NCBI RefSeq assembly: GCF_030272615.1
Contig: NC_081406.1
Coordinates: 233,544,396-233,608,395 of the forward strand
Source of the DNA: Cryptomeria japonica
Taxonomy: Eukaryota; Streptophyta; Pinopsida; Cupressales; Cupressaceae
Direction: 5' to 3'
Length of the DNA: 64,000 nucleotides
A model generated the notes under the pieces. It had not been told where the DNA came from and did not search any database. It worked only from the letters and a program-made list of their open reading frames with translations. Below, in pieces: positions 59,091-64,000 of this stretch. Each line of letters begins with the position of its first letter. The first letter of the stretch is position 1. The position numbers and the translations under genes were made by a program.

Positions 59091-59590
59091 TTTTATTGAA
59101 AAGAATAACACCATTATAAGCATGTTAAAAAATTAGATTCAATCATTCTTATAATGATGAATCATCTAAATTAGTCCTTGGAATCAAGGAGTTCATCAAA
59201 GAAGAAATAGTGTTGGTGAGTCTAGAAGTTTAAACCCTTTTAGATTTTCTCTTTCTTCATTACACACAATATTTGTTGTGTTACTTCAAAAGAATAAGGT
59301 TAGGTATTACTATTCAATTGTGTTCTTTGGAGAGTTATTAAAGGATAAAGTACTCAATAACAGAGAATCAATCATATGCCTTAGTCAAGATTGTGAAGAA
59401 ATACATACCATACTTGATCAGGACAAAAGTAATTGCATATGTTCCACACATAATAACAAAGGACATTCTTACTTGATAGGAAACTTCAAGGAAATTGTGC
59501 AACTGGATCAATGAGATCCAATAATATTACATTGAGGATCAAACAAATAAGATATTCAAAGCCCAAGGTTACCCAAACTTATGGCAAAGA
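59091..59590 (+). pseudogene. Gypsy RNase H remnant
   Basis: Residues such as LLQKNKVRYYYSIVFFGELLKD and, in another frame, KIVKKYIPYLIRTKVIAYVPHI correspond to the Gypsy RNase H (compare LLQKDNEGYEHPIAFYSKSL in element C). Several frameshifts break it. Confidence 0.6.
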
Positions 59591-59599
59591 TAACTTGGA

Positions 59600-60905
59600 G
59601 GCAATTGAGGTTAATAAAAGTATTTGTGATCATGCACCATCTTGTTTCAAATTAGAAAATGATTCTTGGCACAAGGATATAATGTTCTATATTCAAAACA
59701 TGAAATGATCCTTTGAGATGAGTAAGTGCCAATGAATATCTCCTAGACTAAAATCCAATAAATATGTGCTCATCCATAATTGATTATTACAAAGAGATCC
59801 AAATGGATTGATAATAAAATTCCTTAACCAATAATAGTCAAATAGAGTGGGATGAATTCCATTAGGATATTTAGAGGAATTTTCAAGAGAAAAACAACTA
59901 CTCATATGATCATTGAGTTGATTTTCTAGCAGTACACAATTCAAAGATGTGGCTAAAAGAGTAAGGATATGTGATATCGTCCAAAGGTTTATAAGTAAAT
60001 TAACATTTGTGGGTGGTCCCCCTCTTATGTCTATGATCCAGTAGAGGCTCATTTTTTACATTAGGGGATTAATTTCATAAGAGAAATTTAAGAGAGATTT
60101 AGTAATATATATAATTGGATTCTTGTGGAAAATGTTTATTTTATCAAAGGGGTTGATGTAGTTCCAAACCATAGTGCTACATCAAGGGTGGTAATTGATT
60201 TTTTATTGAATAACACCATAACTTGGTTTGGTGTACCTACAAGAACTACTATAGATAATGATATGTGTTCCAAGTTACATATTTTTTCTAGCCTATGCAC
60301 TAATTATGGATTTAATCTAATTCACTCTTCACTTTACCATCCCTATGAAAATTTGAAAAAATTGAGTAGATAGCAATAAGTCTTATAAAGATCATTAAAA
60401 AAGAGATAGGATATAAGTAAGAAAAGGTAGGATCCTAAGATAAAGTATCCACTATGGGATGATATCACAAAAAAATGTTATTATTAAACCTCATTTGAGA
60501 TTGTTTATTGGATGAACACCAAGATGCTAGCGAGCTTGGAGATGTTTATATATAAAATATTGCAAGAAGTAATGAGACTATGGACACTAGATTATCATGT
60601 ATGGTTATAGAGTTGATAGTACATATGAGAATATAATAATTACACAAGAAAAGATCTTATTAAGTAAGAAATGGAATATTTTTTTGACAAGAACGCATCT
60701 CAAAGAAATATCCAAGTGGTTTGGTTCTCATGTGGAATGTAAAATCAGAGGACAAGGAAAGACATGGAAAGTTTGATCTGTTATGCATCAAGCCACATAA
60801 AGTTGTAAGAGAGTATGATCACAATGTGTACCATCTAAAAGAGTTGATAGGAGGGCTAATGGAGTTTTCCATTCATGGTTAACATTTGAAACACTTTTTT
60901 TGCAT
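59600..60905 (+). pseudogene. Gypsy integrase remnant
   Basis: A cysteine-region remnant (RICDIVQRF) lies near 59970. The core follows at 60125-60373 with ATSRVVIDFLLNNTITWFGV and TIDNDMCSK (the second Asp region). The tail at about 60720-60900 reads LVLMWNVKSEDKERHGKFD and HKVVREYDHNVYHLKELIGG, ending LKHFF, as in related Gypsy pol termini. Stops are frequent. Confidence 0.65.
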
Positions 60906-63733
60906 AAGTGTAGATTATACGTCAAGTAAGGTATGATTTTGTCTTGTGCTTTTCTAGTCATATAAGTACCTTCTAGTGTGTTGTTATGTAACTATGACTC
61001 TTGTTCATCATGGTGAAGTATAAGGTCTTGGTCCCTTTTTGTGCCCCATTTATTTTTCTTTTGGGGATGGTTGGATTCTCATTGTGTCCACAAGAGGAAC
61101 GCATGCTTAAATAGAGCCTATGGTGACAATCTTGCAATGTCAAATTATACTTGAGTCCCTTCTCTTTTGTGTCTCAACCTAATCAGGTTCATCACATATA
61201 ACCAATATGAGAAATATCTAAATGAATATTCACTTAATCAACTTTCACTTGAGTATTATCTTTACCTACCCTATGTTTCAAATCTCAAGTTGTTATTATT
61301 TGTAAATATAAAATTTTCTAAGTTTTGGGGGTTTGTACAAGTGTTCTTGACCAATTTTAGAATGTTGCAAGGGTACCAAGTTCATGAAGTTAGTGAAGTT
61401 GTGATATATTTCATCAAGGAACAAAATGTGTGACATAACAAGAAAAAGAAAAGTTAAGTGTCACGTAACACAAAGTTAAGAATGTCACAAAGTTTACAAG
61501 TTCATGAACCTTGCAACAATATGATATGTGAATGAAAATAAAGTGAAGAAAAGGATAAAGTAATTTTCAAAATTCTTGATATTATGTAGTTCATGAGTTA
61601 CAAGCTTTGCAAAAATGCAAGTAGGTTCACAACAAGCACACATGTTTGAGAAAATAAAAATAAAGAAGAATGAAAGAAAAAGAAGAAGAAAAATGGGTAC
61701 ATTCAAATGTCACATAGTTCATGAGCTCATGGACTATGCGAAGTGTAATGTGGTTTACTCAAAGACTATATCTTCAATAAACAAAGAAAAACGCGTTTAT
61801 GGAAAAGTTTCTAAATGTGAGAAACAAACCAAAAATGTTTTGAATTCTACAACTACTCATGTATATTTCAACCACCTTTATGGTGCCATGAATTTTATAA
61901 AAGACCCCTTATCTATGAGGTGCTCATTATACTTCAAAATTATAATAGATGTAAATGTTAGAGATCTACATGGGATGATTTTTGGCCCCAAAGGCTTTCT
62001 TCCTTTTCCTTTTAAGTGCTTCTAGGTTGTGATTTCTAGCATAAATCAAGGGTTATAACTACTGATTTTTGGCCCCAAAGGCTTCCTTCCTTTTCCTTTT
62101 AAGTGCTTCTAGGTTGTGATTTCTAGCATAAATCAAGGGTTATAACTACTTTGGTCATGGGAATCCATGGTTTGGTACCATTCATGGCGTTTTAGGAGTA
62201 ACAATGGCTTATATGTTCTCCTTAGTTTGGTCAAGTATTTGATCATTTCCAGGAGCTATATAGGTCTAAGATTTCTTTGTAATAAGGGTTGGTCATTTGG
62301 GTTTCCTCAATTCACATAGTGCTAATATATACAATCTAGGGTTTGAAAAAGTGTGTATTTATTCATCATCTAGGCATTTCATCAAAGAGGTTGCAAAAAC
62401 AAAACTACTATAGAAAATATTTAGTCTTGTGTCTCCTTGGCATGTTGTAGATATTTTGGAAAGTTTTGAGCAGAGAGGAGTGATAAGCACTTTTTTTTTT
62501 TTTTGTATCTTTCCTTGACCACTTAGTATTATAATTGTAATATGAACTAAATAAGTGTAATAGCACTTTAAATTCAATATAGAAATTACTATTTGTACTG
62601 GTCTTTTTGATGCCGCATGTGAATGTCTACAAATTAGGAAAGGGATGATTAAGAAGACTTGGTTACACAATGGCATTTTTTTTTTTTTTTCTTATCTAAT
62701 GCTTTTATGGTTGGATTTGACTTTGCAACCCAATAAGACATTGATCTTGAGAAGCTTGACACTCCATCCTCTAAAAGAACACATCATTTATCATTAATGT
62801 AGAAGATAATTTTAGGATTTGTGTAGATTATGATTCGATCTAGTTCCAACAATGGAAACATCTTTGTGAGCTCATATAAATCATTCCCAAATCATCTTCT
62901 TGCACTCATATTTTGCATTCTTTGCATTAATGTCTTTCTCAACTAAATAGAGGTCATTGCAATGGGCAACCTTAATCTAGTAACAACTTTTAGGATTAAA
63001 GATTACACTTTAGTACCATTGCATCCCATTTTTCATGTGTCATTGTTGAATTGTAGTTAAAAACCTTGTCGTAGGTTGCATCTCAGAACACATTCTTAGG
63101 CCTACCTAATCCCAAAGTGTAGTAGATACTATCTACTCTGGTTGTTAGCTTTTAGTCCTTTATAATCCATTGACGAATTATTCTTTTACCCATATGAATT
63201 ACATCCTCTAGCCTTGCTAAAAACACTATTTACTAGAATTATGACAGTGTTGTTTTAGGACCTAATAGAACTTATTCTTAGTACAATATACAATTAAGTG
63301 GCTCTTGGTTTATAAAGCTAAACAATTAGTACAAAGAGTGCACCAAAAGCTAAGTGTTCACAAGACATACATTGTTTTACTTATCAAATAAAACGACTAC
63401 TTTATATAATATATAAATAGTAACTTCACTTCTCATAAGTCACATCACTATAAAATTAATAATAGATATTTGAGAAACTTCTAAATTATAAAGCAAATAT
63501 TTCTAATATTTTTTTTAATCAAAACAACATTACAATCCAATCCAATCCAAGACTTTAACATAAAAAGTGCATCATTTCTCACTTAAAATATACATAAATA
63601 AATGAATAAATATAAATGATTCTAATGACCATTAATTATCCATCAGACTAGGAATAGACTAACAATATAGAAGCACTGGCCTAAGAATCAGAAGCAGGAA
63701 GCAGCCTAGTAATGTTGAAAAATCCCAAAAAGA
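60906..63733. other. Spacer between element D and peroxiredoxin Q; no gene seen
   Basis: It contains an 87-bp tandem duplication (61977-62150), recurring GTTCATGA phrases (61379, 61498, 61590, 61708), and T runs near 62488-62505 and 62675-62690. The last few hundred bases, AT-rich, include the 3' flank of the peroxiredoxin Q gene. Open frames here have no recognisable content. Confidence 0.5.
61977..62150. repeat. 87-bp tandem duplication, two near-identical copies
   Basis: Copies at 61977-62063 and 62064-62150 start GATTTTTGGCCCCAAAGGC and differ at about one base (CTTTC against CTTCC). This implies a recent event. Confidence 0.9.
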
Positions 63734-63952
63734 TTACAGACTCTCGAGCATTTTAAGGGTCTCCTCAACATGTTTCTCTGGCTGAAATTGGTTGTTATAT
63801 ACAAGCTGGACTACTCCGTTCTTGTCAAGAACATACGTCTCCCTGCCAGGCAGTGACCCAAAGAAGTCCCCTGGAACTCCCCATTCTTTTCTCACCTTGT
63901 TCCCTTCGTCACTTAGCAATGTGAAAGGAAGCCTGTATTTCTTTGCAAAGGC
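63734..63952 (-). CDS. PRXQ: Peroxiredoxin Q, last exon (partial gene)
   Basis: This exon encodes the 72 C-terminal residues, from AFAKKYRLPFTLLSDEGNKV to the end at KMLESL, followed by TAA at 63734. The sequence closely fits plant chloroplast peroxiredoxin Q, including WGVPGDFFGSLPGRETYVLD and VVQLVYNNQFQPEKH. The enzyme is a thioredoxin-dependent thiol peroxidase that reduces peroxides in plastids. Its catalytic Cys pair and transit peptide lie in upstream exons outside the window. The exon start is set at 63952 because the minus strand reads TTCTCCAG before GCC, a good acceptor; the upstream ATG at 63976 would fall in the intron. The frame is intact, so the gene is probably functional. Confidence 0.9.
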   Translation of the reverse strand, partial: AFAKKYRLPFTLLSDEGNKVRKEWGVPGDFFGSLPGRETYVLDKNGVVQLVYNNQFQPEKHVEETLKMLESL

Positions 63953-64000
63953 CTGGAGAAAGCACAGCTCAGCCATTGTCTTGCTTACTCAAGGAAAAAA
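63953..64000 (-). other. End of the last intron of peroxiredoxin Q
   Basis: Minus-strand sequence before the AG acceptor at 63953-63954. It is pyrimidine-rich close to the splice site (TGTGCTTTCTCCAG). Confidence 0.65.

Larger units (their letters stand above)
56041..60905 (+). mobile_element. Old Gypsy element D: pol remnants with two insertions
   Basis: On the plus strand the sequence reads, in order: RT lead-in and fingers (56041-56444), an insertion (56445-57917), RT palm and connection (57918-58330), a second insertion (about 58331-59090), RNase H (59091-59590) and integrase (59600-60905). All are heavily stopped and frameshifted. The residues follow those of element C (for example KPFHQK against KPFRQK), so D is a relative. 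LTRs were not identified. Confidence 0.7.

Noticed and set aside
61615-62025. Hypothetical gene of 136 codons on the plus strand
   Set aside because: Low-complexity Lys-rich start, no recognisable motif, and it runs into the 87-bp duplication. Support is insufficient.
63953-63976. ATG at 63976 as start of the peroxiredoxin Q product
   Set aside because: The eight residues before AFAKKYRL do not fit the family, and a good splice acceptor lies at the junction. The residues are most likely intron.

Overview
The window looks like a retrotransposon-dense intergenic block of a large plant nuclear genome, most likely a gymnosperm (conifer-type). This is inferred from the density of old nested LTR elements, the very large elements and the plant-type chloroplast peroxiredoxin Q exon. 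Only one host gene is visible: the last exon of a peroxiredoxin Q gene at the right edge (minus strand). Everything else is mobile-element sequence in varying decay, simple-sequence DNA, or spacer with no recognisable gene.

Layout. (1) 1-3331: right part of a non-autonomous Copia-like element (gag plus protease only, plus strand) ending in an LTR. (2) 3332-3674: a 343-bp TRIM/SMART with two 138-bp LTRs, a tRNA-iMet primer binding site and a polypurine tract. (3) 3722-10799: a full-length, coding-dead Copia element (minus strand) with 1.33-1.35 kb LTRs and a near-perfect 5-bp target duplication. (4) 11650-14863: a broken transposase-like gene (minus strand) with a 30-bp coding minisatellite. 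(5) 15424-17368 and 52449-53262: two blocks of polypurine DNA that flank a large nest. (6) 17369-52448, the nest: Copia element A (minus) contains element B (plus, non-autonomous, LTRs 23295-24196 and 50279-51143), and B contains element C (25948-46903, minus), a 20.96-kb Ty3/Gypsy element with 6.89-kb LTRs and a perfect 5-bp target duplication. (7) 53263-60905: spacer, a decayed coiled-coil-type coding remnant, and the pol remains of an old Gypsy element D (plus) interrupted by two insertions. (8) 60906-63733: spacer with one 87-bp tandem duplication. (9) 63734-63952: peroxiredoxin Q exon.

The most interesting object is element C. Each of its LTRs carries, in the sense direction and upstream of the probable LTR promoter (so in U3), a reading frame of about 1,213 codons. 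The two LTR copies carry different disabling mutations (five stops in one; about eleven stops and one 1-bp deletion in the other), and none is shared. The frame was therefore open when the element inserted. I do not recognise the product. C also encodes an RNase H-like domain upstream of its reverse transcriptase in addition to the usual one downstream, and has four 278-bp tandem repeats in U3 next to the LTR frame.

Elements 2, A and B share their primer binding site type, terminal polypurine tract and an extra upstream polypurine tract. Because B has no polymerase genes, it probably depended on a relative of A for mobility. LTR similarity judged by eye fits the nesting order: C's LTRs are much more alike than those of B or A. 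All identity statements are by eye; no alignments or database searches were run.
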